From assembly GCF_019097595.1 (NCBI RefSeq), contig NC_080731.1, positions 7,124,571 through 7,188,570 on the forward strand: a stretch of 64,000 bases of DNA, given 5' to 3'. The position numbers and the translations under genes were made by a program. This document shows, in pieces, positions 19,701-33,100 of the stretch; position 1 is the stretch's first letter, and every line of letters begins with the position of its first letter. The notes under the pieces are model-generated. The model saw nothing but the letters and a program-made list of their open reading frames with translations, searched no databases and was not told the DNA's origin. This DNA is from Hemibagrus wyckioides. Its lineage: Eukaryota > Chordata > Actinopteri > Siluriformes > Bagridae.

Positions 19701-20738
19701 CTTCTCTAAAGTGGGGAGAGAGTTACTAGCTGCTATTGCCACAGCTCACCCAGACGTCATTTCCATCCTGCTCGAGAGGCTGAAGGAGACCATCGACAAA
19801 GTCGGCATGGTGCGTTACTTCAGACAATACGTTTATTTCAAATAATAGCACCTGGTATTCACCTAGGAAAAATGTTAATTTTTAATAGATTCCAGTCTTG
19901 GTATCAATGTACAAGTCAACCAGAGAATGTGGCAGAACATTGTATAGTTTATGGTTTACACAGAAGTTAGACTGTAGTTTTTCACTGATAAGAAAATATC
20001 TAGTGTTTCTAATATTCATCCAACACTCGCTCATATCATCTCCTCCATCTCTGTAGGTGTCGTTATACTTGTTTAAGGAGCTTCCTCTACACTTGTGGAG
20101 CCCCTGTGAAGATGAGGTTGGAGTCATTCGGGGTTGGCTGCTGGATTACAGCCTCTCTGCAGTGGAGAATAAACTGGCCTGCATTATCCTGGAGGGTCTT
20201 AACTGGGGATTCCAGCCTGTGAGTGAGCTCCTAATCTGCCTTTCCCAGCATTTCATGCGCTGTTTACTGGAAACAGGGTTTATGTAGGTGTTATTTTGAG
20301 AGGATTTCTGGACAAGTACAGAAAGATGTCAGTATTGATCAGAACCAATTTGCATGGGTTAATAGATTTTCTTATAAATTGTAGATGTAGAAGTTTTTAT
20401 ATGATGCACACAGTTGTTTAAAGAATTTTCATATACAATAAGTACATCTCATATATTTAGAACGTGTTTGTTATAAAGCTTTGACCTTGTTGCTTGTTGA
20501 AGGTCAGGTTTCCATGCAGGTTTGTCTGTTAGTAGATTACAGTCCTATAGTCCTAAAATCAATATCTTATGTAGATTGATGTCTTTTTATGTTTATGTTT
20601 TTGTTTGGGTTTTAGACCGGTTGCCTTGTGCTGCCTGCTGCATTACACGGTGAAGTAGCACTGCTGGTGGTGGAGGCTTATCAGAAGTACCTCACAGATA
20701 AACCGTATGCCGGCATCATCTCAGAAGGCCTCAAACAG
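9750..20738 (+). CDS. epg5: epg5 coding exons 1-15
   Basis: Exons: 9750-9806, 9961-10860, 12054-12297, 12393-12523, 14757-14864, 15000-15073, 15329-15440, 16542-16656, 16830-16980, 17089-17250, 17655-17812, 18017-18171, 19669-19809, 20057-20218, 20616-20738. Exon 2 (900 nt) holds the divergent, Pro/Glu-rich N-terminal region and ends at the conserved coiled-coil-like stretch around [13 protein letters not shown]. Exons 7 and 8 carry the two LC3-interacting motifs. Exon 3 ends at a GC donor. Intron 4 contains a SINE and a complete Tc1 transposon, intron 7 and intron 8 hold (TA)n tracts, and intron 12 holds a hAT MITE. Confidence 0.96.
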
Positions 20739-23700
20739 GTACTCATGCAGTTTTCTAAGAGTCCACTCATGTAGCATGCTTATTAGATGCCACTAATAAT
20801 TAGCAGTATCATGTAATCTAATGCATTTTTTTCTCTCTGGAGAAAGTATTTGTTCTAGCATGATGACATTAACATCTCTTTCACAGATGTCCTATCTAGC
20901 CAATATCATGCGCCTGGGCTACACTCCAGAGACGTCCTTTAACCAGTGGGCGTGGGATTTGGTGCTACGGCTTAAACTCCACACCAGTGAAAGGAATCCC
21001 CAGGGTGCCTGGTGTCCACTGCCTTCTGCCGATGTGCCTAATGTACCGGAGGTCACAGACTCGCCCACCATGCACCCGGTGCTTAAAGCCATCAAAGCAG
21101 GCATCCCCATTGGCTGTTTCCTAGCACTGGACATGAGCACCATTGGGCACAGGTTTCTATGATTATATGATGTCACTCTTTATCATAGAGTTTTGTGTGT
21201 TCATGTTAATTGGCTTGGTTGGTTACGATTCATTGTTTTTCTTGCTTTAGTTTAGAGAAGTTTTGCAGTGATGGCATTCCCTTACTGAAGACCTTGGTTC
21301 AATCTCGCCATCTCAAAGCTGCGACCCATGTTCTGGACAACATCCTACCCATGGCCTATCACTGCCCTTTCTACCTCCTCAAGAATGAACAGTGAGGAAC
21401 CATTCATGTTTTCATATTGGAAATATTCCACACTTCTTCTTTGGTGCTATTTGCAAATAATTCAAATGTAAATGGAAGATGGTAAAGAGAGCCAGTATTA
21501 TAGGTTTAGACAGGATAATGGGATGGCTTTAATTTTGCTTGAACTGTTCTGGTGGTCCTAAAGAAGGAACTACATATTAGATTGTGACCTTAAATAATAA
21601 TAATAACGTTAATAACTACATTAAAGGTCAATATGACTATTTAGACTTTATTTACGGTGCTTGCAGGTTCCTGAGCTGTATCCAGCTGTTTTTGCAGCTT
21701 GACAGTGGTACGCCCCAGGGTGTGACCCAACAGGTCACGCTTAAGGTGGCGCAGCATCTTATTGGCACCTCCAGTTGTGAGAACATCAAGCTTCTTAATA
21801 GTGTGATCCAGGTCAGTTTAAATATTATTGGCAGTCCATTCTTCAGTAAGGTGTATGAGTATATGGAGAGACTATGGAAAGATGTACAAACTGTAAACGA
21901 CTTTTCTTTTTGTTGTCATTCAGGCTCACATCCTAGAGAGCTCCAGAGCCGGTAGAGTCGGTGCCGTTGCCGTTCTGGAATTCTGGCTGCAGGTTTTCAC
22001 CAAGCAGAACCTCTGGCACAGAGACAAAACCGTTCTGTTCCTCCTGGACCATCTATGCCGTGCTGCTTTCCTCCACCAGCAGGAGGAATGTCTCCATAAA
22101 CTGCTCTACCAGCAGCACAAGGTAAAACGTGTCATTCCGGGTTGCGTATAATGAAAGGGAAAATAATAAGACAATATTACTAAAATAAATGTTTGCCTCT
22201 CTGCAGAATGCGCTAGGTTACCACGGCGATAAAGGTCTGTTGTCATCTTTAATGGGTTGGATCGTGGCAGGAAACATCACACCTTCTTTTATCGAGGGAA
22301 ATGCTCTGACTAGTGAGGTATGTGTATTGTGCCTCTTTTTTATCACAGCAAATTTACAATTGTAAAAAAAATATATAATAATAAAATATAAAATAAATGT
22401 AAAATAAAAAATATATAAATATAAATAAATATAAAATACTACATAAAAATATGATAATAATAATAAAGCACCTGTAAAAGGTTATCTTCTAATGATATAT
22501 TGTTAGACAATACTTAATTATAATAATAATAATTTCAAACGCATAATCCACATTCGCGCACACGTTGTCTGTCTGTAGGTGTGGTTTTCTTGGCTAGTTT
22601 TAAACATGGAGTCCATCTTTGAGGAAGACTCTCAGCTGCGACGCTGTGTGGAGCATGAGCTTGTATCCAACCCTGCTCTCACCCCAGACCAGGCGCTCAA
22701 GGTTCGTTTGAGTCTGTCTCCTTCCTATCCTCTCAACCAAGCCTATGCTTCAGATTTAATTAAGTCTTATATATAGAACTAATTATATTTTTCTTGGTGG
22801 GGCGCTGCAAATTTTTAAACATAGAACAGAGAAATATTGTAAAGTATCATATATGGCTTGCATTATAATTACTTCCTTTAACTCTTAGAAAATGACTAGG
22901 ACATTTGTATTATTCAGTTATTCATTTATAAAGCAGATTATTTAAGTTCTTGAGCCAAATGCTTGTACTCACATTCCCATACATTAATATTTTATTTGTT
23001 TGATGCTTCATTAGAAGGCTCAGCTGCGCCTGAAGCTGCATGTAGTGCCCTGCCTGCAAAGGCTCATGGTTTATCGGTGGGCTCAACAGGCCCTGGCTAC
23101 ACCAGCAGATCACCCTCTTCTTCCCCTCATCTGGCAGAAATTCCTACACCTCTATCTTCGCCAGCCTGGCCCAGAGTTCGGGTGGGTTTCTGCTGTTTCT
23201 TCTGTTATAACATTTCCTCTATAGCTGACTACGTTATTAAAAGTCATGTGTTTTCAATGTGTTGGTTTTTTTTTTAGACTGGAAGCTAAAGGCTGTATTG
23301 GGAAGCGCTATTTCCACAGTGCTGCACACATCACTCTGCTGAAGGAGCTCAAGCAGCGGCTGGTGGAGGTGTGTGACTTTCATCATGCAGCCGGCAAAGC
23401 CCTGAAGGTCCTGAGTCCATCCAGTGACACACACAGTGAGGGAGAGGCAACACCGGGAACGCCTATAACTCAGTCCATGACCTCTCCTGAGCTGCATGTC
23501 GAACTGGTTAGGTATGTGAAGTGAAAAATTTTATACACTGCAAAAGAAATATCTTACAATGTTATACCTTTAAAAATGAGGTTTGTTTACTGGTAGCTTT
23601 ACCATATGTATTATTAAGATGTATAATAATCATAGAAACCCTAAAATGTGTTTAATTCTTTTGTCTGCAAGGCTTTTCAGTGCCTTTTCACTATGGATGG

Positions 23701-26700
23701 ATGATGAAAGCTTACAGAAGCAGGAATTGTACTTACCTTCATTACCAAAACAGTACGATGCCCATCGACTAGCCACAATTATGCAAGGCCAGCAGGTAGG
23801 ACCCTACTACAGTAATTCCCTACTGTTATAATCATTTACAGAAGAATATTAATATGTTTAATTATATATAAAGTCTTGGATGATATTTTTTTTATATAAC
23901 TGTAGGTTCTTAGTGGATATATTCTGGGTTATCTTTATATATCTTTGTATATTATCTGTATATACATCAATAGTAAATAAGTTATTGTTCACTACGTTGT
24001 TATTTATTTATTTACTATATAGTTACCATCCTACAGGAGTATTTTCAGTTCTCTAAATAATATTACTTTGATCAAGCTCAAACAGCAGTACATATATTCC
24101 ACTAGACAGACTATTGTGTGTGATGGATTTCTCGTCATTATTATTAATTTCATCATCATCATCATCATCATTGTCTCCCGCTTATCCGGAGCTGGGTCGT
24201 GGGGGCACCAGTCTAAGCAGGGATGCCCAGACTTCCCTCTCCCTAGACACTTCCTCCAGCTCTTCTGGGGGAATTCCAAGGCGTTCCCATTAATTTTGTG
24301 TTTTGTTTTGTTTTGTTTTGTTTTGTTTTGTTTTGTTTTGTTTTGTTTTGTTTTGTTTTGTTTTGTTTTGTTTTGTTTTGTTTTGTTTTGTTTTGTTTTG
24401 TTTTGTTTTGTGTATTTTTTGGCTGCACATTGCACACTAGGTTATCACATGGTTATTACATGGTTCTCTGAAACAAGTGGAGATAGCCCCCTAGGTGGAG
24501 GACTTCACTACCTGCTCTCTGTAGAAGTGCTTCCTTTTCCTTTGCAATTAAAAAAAAGTTTAAATAGTTGATATGATTAAAATATAAAGCTTAGTCACTG
24601 AGAGTGGGGAAACACCGGTCCCTCAGGCCCCTCAGGGTTCTTCTTCCTTTTTTGGATTTGCACTCCTTTCTTTCAAGCCAAATTTGGTACAATTAGGCTC
24701 TTCTTCAAAGTTCAGGTATGGATGATACGGATGAAGTGAAATGTAAGCTCATGTTTCATACGATTTAGGAGACATGGATGGAGTATGTGGATATAGAGCG
24801 AGTTCAGCATGAGCTGAACGAAGTTCTTAACCTGTGGGTCAAAGTCAAAAGCGAGCCTTCATTCTCCCAGAGGAGCAGCAGCTCCATCTTCACTGACTTC
24901 ATCAATCCTCAGGCTGGTTTGTTCATGTTTTTTTTGAAGCTTACTGTACATGTTAAAATGCATGAAACAGAATTTTTTAGCTAATATGAGCAGAACATTC
25001 ATTGTAATATCGTCGACTGGTAAACTCTGCTGTCCATCATTTTGTAAACAGATAGTGTAGAATATTTGCAGGAATGTTGTTTCATGTTCCTCTGTTACTT
25101 TCTAACAGCACGAGAGCGTATCCTCACTAACCTGAAGAAACACGATGCTCCACAGTCTTCGCTGTTATTAGTTCCTATGAAGGCCCCAGTACCTGATATC
25201 TCTACTGGCAGCCTATCTGATGTACACGCATCGACTTGTCTCATCCAGGAAGACCTCACTATGCTGCAGCACCAAGCCAAGTAAGATAACTTCTAGCTTT
25301 AAGGCTGTACAGGAAGATTCCCATTATAATATCTGTGACTGTATGCCTATCCATTTAATCACACCTTTTGAAAAAACAGCACCAACCATTTTAGAACATT
25401 AGATTTCTAATACTCTAGGATCATTAAAAAGAAATGTATAAAATAAACTTTACATTCAAAAACAATGCCTAAAATACATCCTAAAACAATAATTCACCCG
25501 TACGAACAAAAAACAAAATTCACAACGGGTGAAAATTTGCCAGAAAAAGAAGTTATTGTGTTAATACACAATACAGACAAAATTATACTCTTCTTGAAAA
25601 TGTTATTAAACATTTATTACACAAATATTACTCATTGCATATGTTGTTTATTTTTATATGCTCACCATAATCTGTATACCCTTTTTATGGAAGATGACCA
25701 AAATTCCATCTTTCTGTAGAATTTGTTATTTATAAACATCATGCAAACAAAATGATAGATGATTTAAATGCCTAATTTTCCGTTGATGTAAATGAGTCTA
25801 ATTGAAGCTGTATGTTCCTCAGGTTTGCGGCAGTGCGTGAGTCACAGCAGGTGGCGCTGGACAATGAGCTTCTAGAGGTTCTGCCTCAGCTCTATACCAA
25901 CCGTGAGGAGCAGCTCTTCATGCAGCTGGAGTGCAGTGGTAAAGGAGGGCAGCCATGCCAGGGCCCTGCACATATAACTGTTAAGGTGTGTTAAAAAATA
26001 CCTCAGCATATATTAACTTATATTCACTGTATTCAGCTCTTGGATTTATCAGACACACCAGATTTCCTCGGTCTAATCTGCCGTCTTTGATGTTATCTAG
26101 TACGCAGGCATGCACAAAGTGGAACCAGTGCAGAATCAGATCCAATCCCTGAAGAGTGACATTAAGCAGCTTCAGACAGACGCAGTAAAGCCTCCTCCCC
26201 AGAGCCTAGCCGAGGCCGCCGTGCATACCGAGAACTTCATAACGTCCGTACCTCGCACAGTGGTTTTCAGCTATTTTTGTTACAGAATTTTTCAATATTT
26301 CAGGGCTTTCTATTATGAAGTATCACAATGTTTTGCCATGAATTAATTAATACACACTCATTCACAAATTCTCCCATCATGCTTTTGTATAATCTATTTC
26401 CCCTTCTTTAGGACCCTAGTCAACGCATATAAGTTACACCCATCACCTGCCATGCAGAAAGTAGGCATTACAGCCTTCTATCAGATTGTGTCTTTAATTT
26501 GTGAGGACACCCAGAGACACCCGCCTACACGGCAGTTTTTCACTTCCTGTGTGGAGATCCTGGGGCAGGTAAAGTCATTTATTAAAGCACACTTTTTGTT
26601 TACTTGCAACAAGTTTTTTCCCTTTTTACGGTTTTGTGGTATTTGTCGGTAATCATACAGTTTTGGAGATACATGGCAGTTACCTTACAGGAAAGCCATG

Positions 26701-29700
26701 TGAATTTTACATGAGGTTTTGAGACTATTCACATGTAGGACATGCCTTTGCAATATACCAGATTTTATTTCATTTATGTTCACATGTAATTCATGCATTT
26801 TAATTTTTCCAGTCGTGATCATGTTATTCAGGTCACGTGTGTTGATGTGCAATTTCATGATGAAATGCACCTTCATATTTTTCACAGAATCACATATTTC
26901 TCACACAAGCACATGCGTGTGATCTTTTTAATAAAGATGTGCAAGTTAGCTGTATATTAAGTACTGATTGTTTAAGAGTCAGATTTTTCTGATCCTAGGT
27001 CTTTATCAGGGACAGTCGAGTAGAGTGTAAGCGCATGCTGAAGACCATCCTGCAGAACAGGCGTCTGTGTAACCTGCTGTCTCCGTACTTCACTCCCAAT
27101 GCCTCACCCTCTGAACTGGTGGTTCTGTATGAGGAAGTGGTGACGGCTCTGCACGCCGACAGCGGAGACGTCATCTTCATGCTCCTCACAAAGGTGCGTC
27201 TTTTACTAACCTTTTCTTTGCCTCGCCTGCTGCGTTCTCCAGTTTTCTATACTATTCTGGTATTTTAAGAAAAATCAATATTAAAAAGATCGTAAAGTAT
27301 CGCCCTTTCTGTACAAGATGTTTTAATATGAACAGTTGAGGGAGTTTACAGTTCTACAGTTTAGAAGTGACTCCTAAGCATTTAAGTAAATGTATAGTTA
27401 AGTATTTCATACAAGTTTTATATTCTCTTTTGTCTCTCCTCCAGTTTGACTTGGTACAGTGGCTCTCAACCAGTCAGCCACCGTTCACTGATCGCAGTCG
27501 CTTGATAGAACTCATCCATTTGGCACTCACAGCTTGTGGCCTGGAGCCTGATCCTGAGGTCCTCATGCCCTTTAACCTTTTCTGTAAGCACTGGACCCAG
27601 CTCTTGGTCTACCAGTTTCCGGACCACTACAGCGACTTCCTCAGACTCTTCACACAGAGTAAGTAATGCGTATTCATACACAGACTTGTAGATGGGATGG
27701 AAAAGAAGTGTAATATTGTTACATGACAAAAAGTTTACATATATTTTTCACTGACAAACTGAAACACGGACGTTCCTGTATGACAGGTAGCTCAGAGCAG
27801 CTTCTCAGCCCAGACTGCTGGAGGGCTTCACTGAAAGTGCTCGGTTGCTCTGCTGCCCGTAAAAATAAAGTGTCCAAAACATCCTCCACACATTCGGTCT
27901 GTCTTTCCCCTCAACAGGTAATTCACATCTATTAAAAACACTCAGCTGGAACATCTGGTTCATCAAAGAACAAAAATCTTTTCATTGGTTTAAAATGATT
28001 GCTGTATTATTTTCCTGTGACTGCACAGAAATGTGAGTCAGAGCAGAGTGTCCTTTAGAAACCCAGCTGAGCCTGTAATGTATGATAATCATACAGCTCA
28101 GTATCACGGCTTTCAGACACGCAGAAAAAGCTCTTGGCTCCAAACTTGAAAACTTAAACTGTTTATAATAATATATAAGGAAGTTCAACAGGCTCAATAA
28201 CCACCTTTTGATTGAACCTACTGCTAAGTCACCTTGATCAATTGCTCATAGATTGCTAGCTAGTTAGAGTTTTTAAAAAAATTTAATTGGTCTACTAAAT
28301 GTTTTCGTAAAAATCAAAATTTGTGAACATTAACAGATTAGCTTACGTTTTTAGCAAGAAGATATGAAAATTTTGGATCTTGAAGAAAGCATCTACATTT
28401 GAAGCATATATAAATTGTTCATTTGGGAGTTAATAGGAGATTTTTAGCAGTACTTGGTAATTGTAAATAAATGAGGTTTTTTGTGTCTGAATCTGTAGCT
28501 CTTTGCAGAATCAGCCAGGGGTTGGACATGTAGTGACAAAGCTAATACAAACTGCTAAGACTTTTGTGTATTATGCTAACATATTTGTGATGTCATTATC
28601 AATATACGCACTCTTTAGCATTCTTTTATATTTCCTTGTTATTGTATGTTACCCTGGTCTACCAGCGCACACTTATCCCAGTGAAATATTGTACTTTTTC
28701 CTTCCAGGTCAATGAAACGATCGAATGGCTCTCAAACTACTTCCTCAAGCTCCGTCTGTCTAAAGGAGACGTTCGCAGCTTCGGTCTCCTCTCCAAATGG
28801 AGGCCGTACATTGAGGAAGTCAGGATGTTCTGGGAGTATCTGATCACTTACCTTATTGATCTGGAGCTGAACAACTGTAGCAAGGAGCCTGTGGGGAGTG
28901 GAAGAGTGGTCAAAGGTACAAGAATGACATTAATAAATCTGCCAATGCTTTCAGGGTTGGTTTTTGAGTAATGCTCAATAAGAAAACCTTTTCACTGGAC
29001 ATTAGGAATTAGTACAGTAGAAAATCTGATCCTTTTTAAGGCAAAAACAATTCATTGTGATCTGTAATAATTCAGATTAATTTTTATTTATTTACCTATA
29101 GTATTGTTAACTGTGAATTGTTTTTATTTTTTCATGTAGAGCAACGATTATTTTTCTATTTATTTACAATAACAGCAGCACTGTAAACACTATTTGGTGA
29201 ATTCAGATGCAGATACAGTTCAGTATTCAACAACAGAAAATCTGCAACTTGAATATCTTATTATGATTAAAGCATTACCTCACTTTTTCTCTCTATACCA
29301 TTATAACAAACCTGAACTCATGCTCCTCTGATTTTTAAATAAGCTCTATATATTTGTGGTCAAAGAAAATCAATTTCTGAATATTGAGTCATTTTTCCTA
29401 CACATCCTCATAACTAGTCCCCACTCTGCACCATCCAAAGGGTTCCTCCTACTTACACGAGTAGAGTTATGTCACAATTATTAAAAATCCAGAAATACTT
29501 TCAGGCAATGATGTGATAACGCAGCTTTAGTAGTGTTAACCTTGGTGTTAGTCAGTCTGTGTACTGTAGCATTTGTTTTGGTTTAAATTTCCCTTTGGGA
29601 TGAATAAAGTATCCATCCATCCATCCATCCATCATAGCTATTCATGTTTACTGCTCTTTTTCATGCTTGTTACATCCAGAATGAGAGATCTGTCTCTTCC

Positions 29701-30103
29701 CTGTTGCTGCCTGATTATTTTTAATGTGATTATTTTAATGTATTTCTTATTGCAGCTCTTGAGGAACTCTATACAAAGATGGCTAAACTCTTCAGCCCCT
29801 GGATGTTGGTTCTGGACACAGATGATGCGAGGTTTGCTCCACTCCTGCTTACTCATACTGTTACATAAGTGTTCACAGCTGAAAAATACAATGACTGTAT
29901 TTGATGCTTTTTTTTTTGTTGTTGTTGTTTTAAAAAAACATAGCAACCCTCGCTGTTCTCCCTGGCTTGAATCAGATACCACAGTAGCTGTCAGTCTGGT
30001 CATCCTATACACAAAGCTAACTGCTACCTTGCAAGACAAATTCAAAGGTAAAAGGATTTCATGGTGATCTGATGGTGTACCAAATGTATCAAATGAATAA
30101 GTG

Positions 30104-30182
<79 letters not shown>

Positions 30183-33100
30183 GATCTATCGATCTATCAA
30201 ACCAATGACTTGCTTTATTTTTGATCAGCTCGCCTGTTGCCTGGACAAAAAGGTGCCTTGTGGCTTCATCTCATGCACTACTGCAAAAGCTGCACCTCTC
30301 CAAAAATGCCAGAATATCTTCTTTATAATTATCACACCGAGTATAGCCAGCTGCCCTGGAAAGATCTTTATCCAGACCAGGCCCTCATGAACCATTTTTT
30401 CAATGTAAGAGGCTTCCACACACTGCACAGGGTTTAAAAGTATCATGGACTCGGGCACAAATGTCTATTTAAACATAGAAAATAATCTACTGCTACTCTA
30501 AGCCTCATTATTTTCTGCTCCAGGTGGAAAGAGGAAGCCCGAAGAGCTGTTTCCTGTTCATGGGTGAAGTTCTGTGTAAAGTGAACTGGATCAGTGTGTT
30601 AAGTGATGCCCTGAGCCCACAGCCTAGAGCCAATGCACACACGATGGTGGTTTATCTTCTTTACTTGATGGTCTTCTTAGCCAAAGAGGACCATCTTGTT
30701 AGCAAACCTGTGAGTGTTCACATTTATGAAATATTTTTTAGTCACATTCTGCAAAATCATCTCCTTTAATATACTTCTGAACATACGTCTATACTTCTAA
30801 ATGTGTGTAGACATTAATATTATAGCTTCAAAGATATCACTAAATCCATATTCATACTGTTATCCATGTTTCCCCAGACCTCTAATGTCAATATCTGTTA
30901 CAATATCTTCCAGATGACCCGTTTTTCCGATTTACTTTCTTACAAATCTGTATTTTGCATCACACAGACACACAATGATTTCATTATAGTCGGTCAATTT
31001 TAATCATACTGTAGCATATGAGAATAAAGCCAGGCTTTATACCAGAGGTAGCTTTCATTACGTCGGCTGATTTAATCAGCCTGCAGGAAATTTTAAGACT
31101 TCTACAGCAGCTGTCATTCCGATTACATAAAGAGTGTGGATTTTAATGCTGGTTAGGGAGTGCAGCGATGACAATGTGTTGAAAATGTGTTAGAACCACT
31201 TTCATTATGAATTTGCCTGAAGTCCCATTCATCATATAGAGTTGTTCTTTTGTCACTTTTACTATCCACAGCTTTGGCAATTTGTTTATTATGTATTATA
31301 ATGATACGCTATAATAATAATAATCCATTACAGAGGTATTTAGGAAAACACAGTTTTCAGTTAATGATCCTCAACTTGGCACGTCCACCTGTATTCTAGT
31401 TTTTCAACTGCAAAAAAGCTAAAACAAGAGATTTCATTGAAATCTTGCTTAGTTAACTTTTATTTTTCCAGCTGACAAATCTATGCAGGGACACTATGCT
31501 CCATTTAAGCACACACTATGCTCCATTTAATGTTCTCCACAGGATTCCCCTCTTTTAAGTCTCCTTGGCCAGTCAGCATCTCTACCCTGGTATCTAGTAG
31601 ACATCTCCTCCTACCAAAATGTCACAGGCTACGTGAGAACACACTACCAAGCTTCCCTTGTTCTCAGCCAAGAGACATCTTCACAATTTGTAGTCAAACT
31701 CCTTAAGATGGCTGCTGGCTTTGGCTCCACCTTAGATGGATTGCATCACAAGGTTAGCCTTATTTATTATAAGTTATACAATCTCGTACGTTTTTTTTCC
31801 CCACATTCTTATGATCTACACTGTTTGCCTTATCCGTTAGGACATGACGTTAAAGTGCCAAGCATTCCTCCATCTGATGGTGGAGTTTCTGACTTCCTTG
31901 GACCAGAATGGTAACATCAATCTGGCTTCACTAGAAACAGAGATGGAGAAGCTTTTGGAGTGCATTGTTCTTTTCAACCCACCCGGTAATGTGCTTTGGC
32001 CTTTCTTTTTATTTTAACACGGGTTCAGGGGTTATCGAGTGTCCTAGTGCGGTATTACTCTGTATTAATTTTCATTAGACTTTCATAATACTTAATGTAT
32101 CGGAAGTCTTGAGACCCCTTTTACAGCATCATTATTATTTTATTGCATATTGCAGAAACAGACCTTCAGCAGAGGCACATGGCTACGTGCAGTCTGTTTG
32201 CTGAGATGTTGACTCTGCTGAATGGCGCAAGCGTGTCAACAGCAGAGCAGCTTGGCACTAAACTTCATTCCTGGGTAGAGAAAAGGGCTCGAAGTCCCCT
32301 GGTGTTGCCTCTACTCACTGCTGCCTGCAGATGCCTGGCCTCTGTTCGCCATATGACTCGCACCACTGAGGCCTGCATATTGTCCTACTTCACTGATGGT
32401 AATTTTCTCTGAACAATAAAAACCAACACTCAAGCCTTTTAGGTGTTGAGACTAAATGACTTTAGTTCTACAACATTTATACGAAGTATCCTAATTAGTT
32501 TTTTTTTTTCTAATTTGCTCATTCCTGATCTCTCTCAGGTGGCTGTGTGGATCAGTACTCTGGCTGGGGCCCTATTCTGGTTTCTCTCCAGGTTCCTGAA
32601 CTTACTGTGGAAGACTTTATCCAGGAGAGTCTGGCTCTTGGCAGCTACCTCACGCTGTACGTCTACATCCTTCAAAAGCTCAACATGGAGCAGACTCTGC
32701 TGAATGAGAAGAAGACTTTAATGCTGCTTACCTCCTGGATCAACCAAGTTTTTCCAAGGTAAATTTATGTTCTTTTTCATTAGATATACCGTACGTATAC
32801 TGTGATTATACAGTGCAAGTATCTAAGCCTGTGTTAGTGAATATTCTATATATTTGTTTGTAGTATTGTATGCATTTGTGTTTGTGATGTAAAGAATCCT
32901 CGTTAGTTCCCATATAAAGCACAGTACATAAAGATATATATTCGATGTGGGTATAATTGTATATACATTATTACAGTGGTCCTGCAGACGAAGCCAAGGT
33001 GTTTCTCTGGTGGCACAAAGCCTTGCACCTGCTACAGGTTCAGGTGGATCAGGGGGACCCATGTGGACTAGACACTCTGGTACTCTCCGTGATATCCTTT

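Noticed and set aside
24031..24571. Frames with Phe-Val-Leu-Phe-Cys or Lys-Gln-Asn repeats
   Set aside because: Produced by the (TTTTG)22 array on both strands of epg5 intron 24.
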